From assembly GCA_947652115.1 (NCBI GenBank), contig OX393562.1, forward strand, positions 4,739,339 to 4,803,338: a stretch of 64,000 nt of DNA, in the 5' to 3' direction. Origin of the DNA: Blastomussa wellsi. Lineage: Eukaryota; Cnidaria; Anthozoa; Scleractinia; Plerogyridae. Positions 1-11,700 of the stretch are shown here, in pieces. Under the pieces are notes generated by a model that saw only the letters and a list, made by a program, of their open reading frames with translations, was not told the origin of the DNA and searched no databases. Each line of letters opens with the position of its first letter. Position 1 is the stretch's first letter. Position numbers and translations under genes: made by a program.

Positions 1-728
1 AACATTTATGAGCCTTTCGCTGAGGAATTCCGTAGACATCTCACTTCGTATTTCCACGGCGAAACTCGTCTTAATTTTGCTTCACTGAATGTATAATTCC
101 AGCCGGCGAACTGAACGAAGCACCTTTGATATTTATCGATTTGTGGTCTTGTCTGGAGATACACTATGTCTTGTTTCACGCCTCCGGCTGCATGAAACAA
201 AAGCCAGAAATCCGTCTGTGTTTGCTGGCTACACTACGTCTATCAACTGTCAGCCGGCTCATGCAGCGACTTGTAAGGATGGAAACTGAATGCGAAAGAC
301 AAACAGTTTGTACCTTATGTACACGACATACAACTCAGGTTGGAAAAAATCTCTTCTAGCGAGGCTTGTGGGTCACTCTTTGACCTGGGACAACAGGAAG
401 TTCCTTATTTTTGGAAACCTTGAAGATCGGTGGCGAGGTTATTCTTTTAGAATTCTGAGAATTAAAGGTTAACGACATTTTACGAAATAGGCAATGGAGA
501 TTAATTTGTAAAGAGCTGGATAAACCCTGCGTAAAGTGCATATTTTCGTGCAAATCTGTTTACATTTCAATGCATCTCTGCATAGTTAATGACATGTTGT
601 GAAAGATTATTGACAGCTTAAATTACAAGGGGGTGGAATGGTGGCTTGAAACCTCTGTCCACAGGCTCCACCGTCCCCTATCCACCCGACCCACCCTCGG
701 AGCCTGTTCACAGGCTAATAATAAAATC
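1..728. other. Intergenic, no gene recognised
   Basis: No reading frame here looks like conserved protein and no RNA gene was found. The short open frames are unrelated to any family I recognise. The stretch may hold distal upstream sequence of the desaturase gene, but nothing in the sequence shows this. Confidence 0.4.
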
Positions 729-894
729 AATTATCCTGCTGTGGAATATCGTCTGATTTTAGCCAACTCGGCCTACGGCCTTATCGGCTAAGTATTCAAT
801 AATTATCCTGCGAAATCGCATGGAATATTGGCTGATACTTAGTTACGAGTTGGCTAAAATCAGGCAATATTCCACAAGATAGAGCAGAATAATT
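729..894. mobile_element. Foldback MITE
   Basis: Two arms of about 45 bp form an imperfect inverted repeat, from the Cys-rich-looking AATTATCCTGCTGTGG on the left to its complement ending at 894. The arms share a core around GATTTTAGCCAACTCG. There is no coding capacity. A short inverted echo of the same motif (AATATTCTGCACGATTCTG) lies near 1015-1035, so a larger composite element up to about 1045 is possible. Confidence 0.55.
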
Positions 895-1082
895 GTTTTA
901 TTATTCAACAAATTGTTAAGCGCTTTCTACAGCTAGAAAAGTTGCCATTATGTGGCGCTTTGTGAGACTTTAGCTGACCCCCACAACGTGACAATTTGTT
1001 GAATATTAACAGGCAATATTCTGCACGATTCTGCAGGATAATTGCTAATTATCTGTATAACCCAGTTGTGAAAGGTGGAATG

Positions 1083-1330
1083 GCCTAATTGTGGTTAGTG
1101 CACTTGACTGTGTATTCTCAGGCAAGACACGTCACTCTTAGCTTATAGTGCATCTCTCCACACAAGTGTATAAATGGGTACTGGGGAAGGAAAGGGGGGT
1201 AACCCTGCAATGGACAAGCATGTCATTCTGGTAATGGGGAGGGGGTAGGTAAATATACTCCAAGTTTCTCCATGCTAAGGAAATCAGCATAAGTTCCCAC
1301 AGCAGAGTATTTTCAACAAAATTTGAGGTG
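1083..1330 (+). mobile_element. tRNA-derived SINE copy, diverged
   Basis: The order of motifs matches two better preserved copies at 12.4 kb and 51.0-51.6 kb. First comes a degenerate tRNA-like head (GGCCTAATTGTGGTTAG). Next is a CTCTCCAC body, then a conserved core with GGGTAACCCTGCAATGGA, and finally CCATGCTAAGGAAATCAGC. No coding frame is present. The family name is unknown to me. Confidence 0.55.
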
Positions 1331-1944
1331 TTTGGATAGCTGATGGAACACTGTCTTGAGTGTTTGATATTTCTTCTCAATCAAAGCAAAAACCAAGTAC
1401 CCGTAGTAAATGCAGAAATAAAATTGTCAAAATCTATGTGAATTAAGACCAGGTATCCAGACCTCTCTCACAATTATGATTTTCTTTGTTTTAACTTGAG
1501 TTTGAGAAGGTAATAAATTTTTGTTTATATTTTCTTAAATGTCTGAAATGTCAGCTGTCATTTTTACTTACTACTTATTATATAAATGGGGATCGAGTAA
1601 GCAAAAAATTACAGCTAACACTTTAGATTGCCATGATTTTGATAGATAAGCGGAGACGACACGTGAGCAATGAAAACCACTGAGAAAGTCTCATTAAATT
1701 TGCTGGGAAATTTGTGTGTGAGGCAGAGGCATTTTATGTGCTCTACAACATCAAACTGAAAATAAACAATATTTCCAGAATTAGACAAAATATAACATGT
1801 ACAGTGAAATAATCGACTGGCAGGTGTTGTTGGCAAATCTATTAAAAGAAAGCCAACTGGAAAAGGCCTTTTGTGAGTGTTATGAAAACACTAAAAAGCA
1901 TTATTCTTGCTGTTTTTCAGCAATCTGGCATACAGACTCTAACC

Positions 1945-3009
1945 ATGCCTCCATATGGGAAGGCTGGTGTTGTTGACGAGCTGTTACTTGACAGTGACAA
2001 GAAAGATGACGACATCTCGCCAAACAAGCCATCAATGAGTCAATTGAACTTGCTAGTCAAAGAAGTGATCTCCCGCTCTTCCTGGTGGGACCTTTACGGC
2101 ATTGATCTGGCGATCATGTGCATCAATTTTGCACTCCTTCCAATCAGCTACATCCTTATTGGATCTGGCAGTATTCCCTTGTTTGTCATTGGTTATCTTG
2201 TATTTGCGTATATTCATGCTACATTTACTGTGAAGCTTGCACATGTAGCTATACACAATGCATTGGCAGGCTCATCACCTTTCTGGAATCACTTTCTCAC
2301 TGTGTTCTTTGTTGAGATCTGGGGAGGTGTCACAGGGCAGGGGAGCTATGAGGCTCACATCCAACTTCATCACCCATACACTAACGTGATTGGCTTGGGT
2401 GACTCTAGCTTGTGGCGTGTACCTTTCCTGGACCGCATTACGTACTTGTTCATTGCACCACTGTTCCTGCCACTTCTCAACACACCGGTTAGTGTAACTC
2501 TGCTCGCTGGACGCTGGTTGTCGATAGCTAGACTCCTCTGTGTCACATCAGCTGGCTATATCATGCACTTCTGCTTGTTCCGCTATGTTGCTGGTTTGTC
2601 CTTCTTGGGCAGCATCTTGTGCATGTTCACTGCTCGTTCTGTGTTATCCATTCCTTATATCCATGTAAACATATTCCAACATATCGGCTTACCAATGTAT
2701 GACATCAAAAAGCGCCCCAAGCGACTCTACCAGTTAGCATCGGCAGCTCTAAATCTCCCCAGAAATCCTCTCCTGGATTACTCCTTTGGCCACTCGTTCG
2801 TCAGCTGCCATGTGGAACACCATCTATTTCCACGGCTATCCGACAACATGTGTCTGAAGATCAAACCAGTTGTATCCAGCTACCTCAAGAACAATGGCCT
2901 TCCTTATAATGAGGCAACATACACTGATCAACTGAGCAAGTTTTACAAGGAATATGATGAACTTATGGTCAAAGCTCCGCCAATCACAGAATTGATTGGA
3001 ATACAATGA
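1945..3009 (+). CDS. FADS6: Fatty acid desaturase 6-like membrane desaturase
   Basis: Single coding exon of 354 aa. It is a di-iron membrane fatty acyl desaturase predicted to act in the ER. Three histidine boxes are visible: HVAIH at residues 100-104, HIQLHH at 138-143 and HVEHH at 289-293. Between them lie hydrophobic segments at about 54-95, 110-130 and 165-240. The block HVNIFQHIGLP and the C-terminal PPITELIGIQ match FADS6 as I know the family rather than FADS1-3; there is no cytochrome b5 domain. The frame is open further upstream to 1873, but a polypyrimidine tract and AG end at 1920, so the first in-frame ATG of the mature exon is at 1945. An upstream non-coding exon is therefore expected. 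The substrate of FADS6 is not well established in any animal. The stop codon lies within a tandem duplication described separately. Confidence 0.9.
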   Translation: MPPYGKAGVVDELLLDSDKKDDDISPNKPSMSQLNLLVKEVISRSSWWDLYGIDLAIMCINFALLPISYILIGSGSIPLFVIGYLVFAYIHATFTVKLAHVAIHNALAGSSPFWNHFLTVFFVEIWGGVTGQGSYEAHIQLHHPYTNVIGLGDSSLWRVPFLDRITYLFIAPLFLPLLNTPVSVTLLAGRWLSIARLLCVTSAGYIMHFCLFRYVAGLSFLGSILCMFTARSVLSIPYIHVNIFQHIGLPMYDIKKRPKRLYQLASAALNLPRNPLLDYSFGHSFVSCHVEHHLFPRLSDNMCLKIKPVVSSYLKNNGLPYNEATYTDQLSKFYKEYDELMVKAPPITELIGIQ

Positions 3010-3641
3010 ACTGGTCTGTTGACAGAGAAAACATTTTGTGCTTTGAAGCCATTTATAACTATTAACGTTGCAGATGTTGTGCAATTAGTGTTATTATCTC
3101 AAAACTGTTGTAGTTTAAAGCATTTAAATACGATGTGGGTTAGTCTTATTATTTTGTAATACTTATAATGAACATAATTTCTAAATTTCACAGCCGTTTT
3201 TCGGGATGTCACAAAACAATCGACAACATGGACTGAGTCTGTGCAGGCCTGCCAATGTTGTGTACATTCCTTAAATGTTTTTTTTACATTTTACATGTTG
3301 CTGATACATGTAACTGTTGGAATACAATGAACTGGTCTGTTGACAGAGAAAACATTTTGTGCTTTGAAGCCATGTATAACTATTAATGTTGCAGATGTTG
3401 TGCAATTAGTGTTACTATCTCAAAACTGTTGTAGTTTAAAGCATTTAAATACGATGTGGGTTAGTCTTATTATTTTGTAATACTTATAATGAACATAATT
3501 TCTAAATTTCACAGCCGTTTTTTGGGATGTCACAAAACAATCAACAACATGGACTGAGTCTATGCAGGCCTGCCAATGTTGTGTTCATTCCTTAAATGTT
3601 TTTTTTTACATTTTACACGTTGCTGATACATGTAACTGTTG
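2997..3641 (+). repeat. 321-bp tandem duplication over stop codon and 3' UTR
   Basis: Two head-to-tail copies, about 2997-3318 and 3319-3641, differ at only a handful of bases. The unit begins within the last codons of the desaturase, so the second copy repeats the terminal codons and TGA as untranslated sequence. Near-identity implies a recent duplication. Confidence 0.9.
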
Positions 3642-3851
3642 TGTAATGGTCTGTTCAGCAGACTGCAAGCAAACCTAAAGCATATAAGGAAAGGAATGTT
3701 GTTTGGATGCGAGCAGCCGCTTTTCAGGAGAGCATTGCATGACATAGTTTATTGCTTTGATTGGGAAATCCTAGCACTATTAGTAATGAAATTACTTGAT
3801 GCAGTATAACTGTATTGGGTTTTGTACCATTATAATTATTAATGAAAGGTT

Positions 3852-3857
3852 AATAAA
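3852..3857 (+). terminator. Poly(A) signal AATAAA
   Basis: This is a canonical hexamer about 840 bp after the desaturase stop and downstream of both 3' UTR copies. It is the first good candidate for 3' end formation. A second A-rich AAAATAAA run occurs near 3925. Confidence 0.5.
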
Positions 3858-4615
3858 ATTAATAGAAATATTTACACAGAAGAGTTTCTTGAAAAGCTCA
3901 TTTAAATTTTATTAACTTTATGAAAAAATAAAAAATAAAGGCAACAGCTTTAAGTGGGTGATATGCTGTGACAAGTGTCAGTCAAATGACTGAATCATGG
4001 TGAATGAGACTTTACTATAAGGTACTATATGCTCTAACCTATGTGTTGTTGTACCCGATATGGCAGCACCACACTCGATTTTGCGTAAGAGCAGAGAATA
4101 ATGTATGAATTCAAGGAAGGAGCTGATAATATTCCCTTGTAGCAAGCTGTGATCAGCATGCCATGATAAAACTTTGCTAAGTAGAAACAAATTCTGTCAG
4201 ATTGGTTCAGAGCCACCCGGCGTTTAAACTGTAAGAAACCAAAACATACATAGTCTCTCCTGTTTGTTTAATTTGAATAATCTTAACACAGTTTCTTATT
4301 ATCAAATTGTGTTCAAGGCATACTTTGCTTGTTATGTACACACATCTTCTGTAATTTAAAGGTATATGTAAGGTATAAATCGGGCCAACATTGTTTAAAG
4401 TCCCTTTTTCGTGCAGGTAAACACATTATTCTATACCTTATTTTACGAGGAGAGAGCACCAATTTAATTAAGGTCATTTCCCTGTATTGCATTGGGCATC
4501 CTTACTGCACACGAGTTATTGCGTCATTAGTGCGTGCACGCCCTAGTTGTACTGGATCGGCTCCGATCACTGATTTGAATAGGAATAGCAGCTATTCAAG
4601 AACGAGACTTGTACA

Positions 4616-5332
4616 GCAATTTAATTTGGTTTTATTAACTGGGTTGATAATGTAAATTGGCCACTGTAAAGATATTCGAGAGCTGACGTTTTGAGCGTTA
4701 GCCCTTCGTCGGAGTGAATCAAGGAATTGTGGGACGTGTGTGGTTTATATACAGAAAGATGGGGCTTTGCTACTGGTCGGTGCCTGGTAACGTTAAAACA
4801 ACGGAATAAATTAGTTGAATAAAAAGCGTTCGTTGATACCGTGAGGATTAAGAGTGCCGATTTGAAAAATAATTTTTTGTTCAAGAGTTTTGCGGCTTTC
4901 CATGCTTCCTTGGTGAAGGGAAAGGCCGCAGACTGCCATATGTTGCTTAGAATGATTTCGGAGATTGAAGTGTCTCGTGACTGGTTTAGATGCATTTTTG
5001 TCGTCTTTCTCTACGTCCCGAAGGTGTTCTTGGAATCGGTCGCCTAGTCGTCTCCCTGTTTCGCCGATGTATAACTTTTTGCAAAGAGTGCAAGTTATGC
5101 AGTAGATGACATTGGCTGAGGTACAGGTGAAATGATCAGTGATCAATATCTTTATGTATATAAACTACACACAGCCCACAATTCCTTGATTTGCTCTGCA
5201 AAAGGCTAATGCTCGAAACGTCAGCTCTCGAAACTCTTTACGGTGGCCAATTTACATTATCAACCCAATTGATAAAACCAAATTATATTGTTATACTTCC
5301 CAGCGGTGCAGCACCACAGTTTCTTTAGACGG
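4616..5332. mobile_element. Penelope-like element fragment with GIY-YIG, inverted ends
   Basis: A - strand piece (5146 to 4811, about 111 aa) encodes the C-terminal GIY-YIG endonuclease domain of a Penelope-like retroelement. It is followed on the same strand by the family's terminal (pLTR-like) sequence down to about 4616. A second copy of that terminal sequence lies at about 5150-5332 on the + strand. The two ends therefore face each other in inverted orientation around a truncated coding tail. Catalytic-type motifs seen are KKLYIGETGRRLGDRF and the later E of TLEQK. The reverse transcriptase part is missing, so the copy is dead. Confidence 0.85.
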
Positions 5333-5729
5333 TGATATCAAGTACGTCATGCATTACAGACACCAGCATTTTAATGCTACGGGGACTAAGCACAATTGAA
5401 AATCGCCAAGATACATATTCACATGGTAAAGTGCTAACTTACACCATAGAACACGTTAGTATGTTCTGTCATCCTGTTCTTTATAAAAGCTGATCATGTC
5501 TTTCATAATACAGGAGCTCATAGATATTTCACTGCAGACGTGGAAAATGAATAAGATAACCCAGCCTGCAACGATCTTTCAGATGAAGAACACCGCAGCA
5601 GTTGGTGTTTCTTGCCGCATCCATTAGTTGCAGCAGTTCTTTGCATACTGTTTTTTTCTTTTCTTATGTTGATGGTGAATTGCAATCCCCCACATGAACC
5701 GCGCCCCATGCTGTTCACATGACACAAGG

Positions 5730-8700
5730 CTAAAGGAAGTCTTTCATTGGATCATCCTCTTGGCGTCGTTTCATGCAATAGGCCTCCATGTCCTCCTCAG
5801 TGACATCATGATAGTCGCCTTTAAACGAGTTGTAAGGTCTTTTGCGTTCATCCATTGCAAGTAATCTGTCTGCCTCCTGTTGGTTCCGTTCTTCCCTTCT
5901 TAGTGCCTTACAATGAACAAACAAAAACGGGATGTCAACAACAACAACAACAATCTTTATTTGTGCCCAGAAACATTTAACATTAGGAATAAATACGTAA
6001 CGAAAAGTCACAAATAGGAAAGAGCACAGTCAATTAGAAATAGCAAAGGCTAATCGAGCTAAGTGACTGGGCCAAGCAGAAAGAACAAGTTAATGAACAT
6101 TGAAGATGGGACACGAAATTCGTTCACGTACACACACACAAAGGACAAAAAACGACAAAGGGATGCGCACACAAAAACTGTAAAATAATGTACATCAATG
6201 TACCAGTCAGTAGTTGGATATAATCAATTCTTTTAAGAGGTTTTTTAAACAAGTACGACTCGTAGATTTTAGTGAGTCTTCAATAGAATTCCAATTTGCT
6301 AGGCATAACTCAACAAGTTTGCTTCAAGTTATTTTGTCAACATCGAAGTTCAAGTCAATAAATTGGGTGACAATTCAAATAAAGCTTTTTAGCAGTATAA
6401 TTTCATGTGGTACTGCTGTATAAGACGGTTCTAAATTTTAAGTCATTCTGTGAATTACAGATATCTGTTTGCTTTGACTGCTGCGCTGAGAAACTGCATA
6501 ACCTTGCAATAATTGTATTCCACACTTTTCATGTCTATGGATTACCAGCACCTGAGATTTGTTTAATAACATGAATCCTTCCCAACATTGCAGGGTTCAA
6601 TGCACCCTGGAAAGGGAGCGGCATTAACTATTGGGGAGAGGGCCAGTATTATTTCAAAGGCAAGGGCCCAAACGTTTTTGCCCCGTGCAGGTTAAAAGCA
6701 CAACAAAATTTGCCCCCCTTCCAATGGGCGCCCCAAAAATCACAGCCCTCCCCCCTCCAACAGTTAATGACCGCTCCCAAAGAACAAAATGTGTGTCTAT
6801 TGGCTTATTATATCAAACCTTGTTAAGCTTTTCTCTTTTGGCATCCTCATCTTCTTCATCAACTGACTTTTCCCGTTTCTTACCCTTCTTTCGATTTTCC
6901 TGATGTAGCTGAAAATTACAACATATATGCCTTATCAGCCATTCAACTATCACTGATCTTTAACATAAAGTAACCAAGAATAATACAGAACCCACACACC
7001 CGGATATTCTACCAATGTGCAAACTATTCCCCAAGAAATGATCTCACCTTGATGTTTCAGGCAGGGATGTTCAATTTTTCGGCTAAACGATACCCTGGCT
7101 AGTTGTAAAAATAATCATTGACAAGTAATATGCTATGGGACACGCCAGCTTTTTATGCAAGAACATTTTGCTAAATGCTATCCAAAGGGACATGCTACTT
7201 TTCCCCATGGATTAATTGCAAACCCTTCTCACCCAAGGACACCAAGTTGCGAAGATAGTTCCATATAAATCTGTAGCCATTATATGGTAGCCTAACTTCA
7301 TCTGCTAACTAAAAGTACAAAAATGTTACTTGTCATTCGAGTGCCTTCTGACCACAACAACAGAAAAGCCACTACAAGGTGAAAACTATTGGAGGGATAT
7401 CTTTGTACATCTTGACAGTTTCACCATGGATATTACTGTATATTCCCCGAAATGATTCTCTAACGTAAGCGTTAGTGAAACATTTTACAATAAAACAGAG
7501 ATACAATGACCACTCCCGTGGAAATGTTAACACCTCCCCCCTATCACGGGGACCATAAAATCAGCACTAACCTCGAGTAGAGATTTTCCACTCTCTTCTG
7601 CTTCTTGGATCATTTTTGCTCCATTTGTAAGAGGTGGAATGTTCTGTGGAGATGAAGTACGAAGGAACATAGAATTTAACGATACAGCATTGTCTTCCCA
7701 TCTGCTACGTTTGTACAATAACTTTTAATGACGCTAAATGGAATTTAGGCAAGGCTAAAACTAAGCCAATGCAGCGGCTGCATTAATATTATGTGGGGGG
7801 TTCCAGGGAGGTTTGCAGGGGCACTACCATGTGCTTTGCTTCATTGCCTGCTAGCTTGCTCGCTTTGTTTCCCTCCCTCCCTCTCACAGTCTTTGGTAAG
7901 TATTCATTCCACACACTGGTTCTTCAGTGTTGTGTTGACAGGTGCCTTGGAGATGGGCTGTGGCTCAGTTGCCATGGTGACCTCCTTGCTGCTGAGGAGA
8001 TTGTTGCTCTCCTCTGCCGCTACCTTTACAGCACCTACATGTACCCTCCAATACTTCAATTGGCTTCAAGTTTTAACTTGGAGTTGACCACAATTTCGAA
8101 GCTCAAGGCCGTAGCCAGACGTTTGTCATAGGTGAGGCAAAATCTGGCCGCACCAATGGCAGGAGCCGCTTAGGGGGTCCGGGGGTATGTCCACCCCCTA
8201 CCTCGCCCTCCCCCTCCCCCCTCCCCCTCCCCTCCAAAAGATATTGAAATCAAAATTGAAATTTTTTGTGAGGTACTTCCTGACAAAAATCAATCTCTTT
8301 CAAGTGTAAGATGGCACTTTGTAATTTCATTTCAGATGCTAGGCCGTAATAAAGAGGTTTATGTATTTCCTTTCTCACAATGGCAAAATTCAGTGTCCGT
8401 ATTAAAGGGGGTTTTTATCAAAGGTAATCTGTAAGAATTTTGTCTGGACAAAGGAAATTGTCTGTAATAGAGAAGGCATCTGTTTTAAGAGGTTACTGTA
8501 CTTCTATAGGAGAACAGTCAGGATAAAATCTAGACGAGGCAGAGACCTCATCTTGCTTCCTCTTCCTCTTCCTCTTCCTGAAACTAATCAGTCGTCTCAC
8601 TCTTAATCTGTTTATGAGGTTCTATCTACCTTGGGGAGAATTTTAAAACTCACACCTACCCTTGAAGCAGATGAAGCTTTTCCAGCCTCGCCTGTACAGT

Positions 8701-11700
8701 ACGAGTTTCTGACGAAGGAGTGGCAACAGCCATAACCCCATCTTCCTTCCTGCCAGTATGATCCCCATACACTCTGGGAAAAAAAACAAATGTTAAAAAT
8801 TCTACTCAGTCAGAATTTACTTATAGGAACAAAAAATGATCACTTATTCTTAAACAATGATAGTCACAACTTTAGCTGGGGGCAGGCAAATTCAAATAGC
8901 CTAGGACTGGGCACATATAGAACGATGATAAACAAGGCAGAGATAATTAGTACAAAAATGGAGATGATAATCAGAATAATTAGATACTACGATACATTAC
9001 CATAACATAACAATCGTTTCCTTATTGACTATATTATTTGTTTTGGACAACAAGTCTCAGTTCCTTATGTTACCGTATGATTGTTGGTGTATACATCTTC
9101 TTCGTATTTAGATTTTGAAACAGCTTTCTCTTGTCCTGCAAATTAAAATTAGCAAGGCAAAATAAAAATTATACAATCAGATACGGAATTAAACAACAGA
9201 TACTCATCTGCATGATGGGCAAATAATAATTATAATAAATTATTATTATTGTCTACAGGGGGACACTATGTCTTGGTGAGTCAACTCTCTCTAAGACAGA
9301 CACCATCTGCACCGGCCTCAGCTGTCTGTCTTAGAGAGGTGTCCGGCTTATAGAGAGCCGACGTAACATGATCCCAGGAATTTTCAGCTGAGAAAGCAAG
9401 AAATAACTGTTTTAGATTACAATTATACAATTTGGTTGTCACCTCCAAGTTATTTTTTGAATGGGGCAGTGACTGATTTAATTTTAACTTGCACTGTACG
9501 TATTCCGCTGACAAGAAAAGAGCTGTCAATTAAACGTCTGGTGTTAAAAAGAGTCACGTACTTAGTAATTTACGGTAAGAATTTTTCTTCCCAAAGTCGT
9601 AATTTGGGGTCTCACAAGTGCCCGTTGACAATTTCAAAGTGTCCGTTCTCCGTCATATAGAGAGTTTGGTTATAGTAAAATGACTGGCCGGCACCAACAC
9701 CAGGTGTCCGGTAAGAGAGAGTTGACTGTGACTATAATTATTTTAAGCCATAGTCTTTAGTATTTGCACCATGATCAGGGTACAGCGATGTCTTTTCTTT
9801 GCTACAACGAACCTAGAATATCCTTTTTACAATAATTATATGGTTCCAGAAAATACAAATACCCTCACATTTTAGGATTTCTGGAGAGAGAGGGTGGGGA
9901 ATTCAAACAAAAACCTCTCCCTGAGGGGAGTAATTAAGTATATTTTCTTGACAACACAAAGAACTTAAAACAGATGAGAACAAGGTATCAATTTTTTGTG
10001 GGGGAAGAGAGGTACATAGTAGGGCAGAGGGGCTCACACGAGCCATGCTCAACACAACCCCACTCAAACAACAGCTTCCTTTCCCTCTGCCACACCCAAA
10101 CTCTGCATAATACAAAACGTAAGATATGTGGAGGTGAAACTGTTCCTAACCTTCCCAGATGAGGATGCAGGTGTTAATTGTTGTTGCTGTTGTTATTGCT
10201 ATAGGTGATACTGTTTAGAATTATAATTTTCAAGCATTTAGGCACAAGTTAGGATAATGTGGATCTATAAACACAATCCTTGCTCAAAATAATGTGTGTG
10301 GAACTGCTTAAAGGGAACCTTGGCTCTTGAAACAAGTTGACGCTATGTAATCTAAAATAGTGTCTAAATTACAAACTTTACTGAACAATGGAGATACAAC
10401 ATTTCATAATGATAAGAAAGAGAAAAGATTATCGCTTTTAAAATTACCATGCGCCGCCATGTAGGATTTTATGATGTCAGTGCGTTGTCTTATTGTTATT
10501 AAAGAGAGGTTCTTTTGTTGAAACAAGAGGACAACACACTGACTTCCTAAAATGGCGGCAATTATAATCTTTTTCTGGCTTTATGAGTATGAAATGTTAT
10601 ATCTCCCTCGTACGGTAAAATTTGTAATTTAGACACTATTTTAGCCAACTTAACATCAACTTGTTTCAAGAGCTGAAGTTCTTGTACGTGGAAGCCACGT
10701 ACATGTAATACTATGTAACATTATGCTCTAGCTACCTTTAACAACTTTTCCAGTTCTTGAATATTCTACATAATGTTCCTGAGGAGAAAAGAAGCAATTG
10801 AAAGTATTTTTCAATTTTAAAGATATGATTTACGAACTTGACACAAGACAGGAAGTTATTATTTAGTCCTTGTTAGGCACAGAAGTGTGAACATGGTACA
10901 TATAATTTGTGTCACAGGTTGAGTAACTTACAGTCTGTGCCAGCAGCAAGTCTTTAGGTGGAGCGTTCAAGTGTTCCTCACCTCCGTACTGTGAAGAGAA
11001 ACATAGCAAACTTTGTTAAAATGCAAGGAGCAAATGGTGTATATGCTTTTAAATTGTAAGAGATAATTTTTCTACTTGCTACATAAAATATGCAGTTCAA
11101 ACATTTAAGTCTCTCGAAGAAAACCGAGTGCGACCATTCTTAAATTAAAGCTACTGAGAACTTCTTTCACATGGTACTGCTTATCAAGGTGCTCCTAACT
11201 TTTATGTACGTGGATGAAACCCTAGGAGCCTAGTGCGTGTCCATTCAAAGGACAGTTATTGAGTGGTACCTGTATGGTACTGATTATTATCCTTTACACA
11301 GTGGTTCTAACAGTACTTTAAATTCTGTAGATGGATTAAACCCCAGTGCGTGTCCATTCAAATGAAAGCTATTAAGCACCACTTTCATGTAGTACTGTTT
11401 ATTTTGCTCCAGTAGATGGTGGCTCTAACCCTAGTAGTGTGTGACCATTCTAATGAAAGCTATTGAGAAGCACTTTCATGCGGTATTGTGTCCGTCCAAA
11501 TAAACAACTTTAGAAAAACATGGCACCAGAAGTACATGATTATCATTTGATTACTGTACCTGCAGCTTCTAAGCCTCTTAAGTGTTTGAATCCATACCTT
11601 GTCAAGTACTGAGAGCTTCTTGTCTTGTTCAAAGTCCCCTTTCTTTACCCTGTATTCTTTGTGCAAGAGTTCGAGTTTGGTGGGATCTGCTTGAAGATGG

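Noticed and set aside
1873..1944. Upstream in-frame ATG at 1873 as desaturase start
   Set aside because: The 24 extra codons precede a polypyrimidine tract and AG at 1920 and do not look like the family N-terminus; the exon most likely begins at 1921.
7793..8131. Extra SLU7 exon or + strand gene near 7.8-8.1 kb
   Set aside because: A - strand stretch reads [20 protein letters not shown], but there is no good acceptor, and exons 16 and 17 already join in frame without it.
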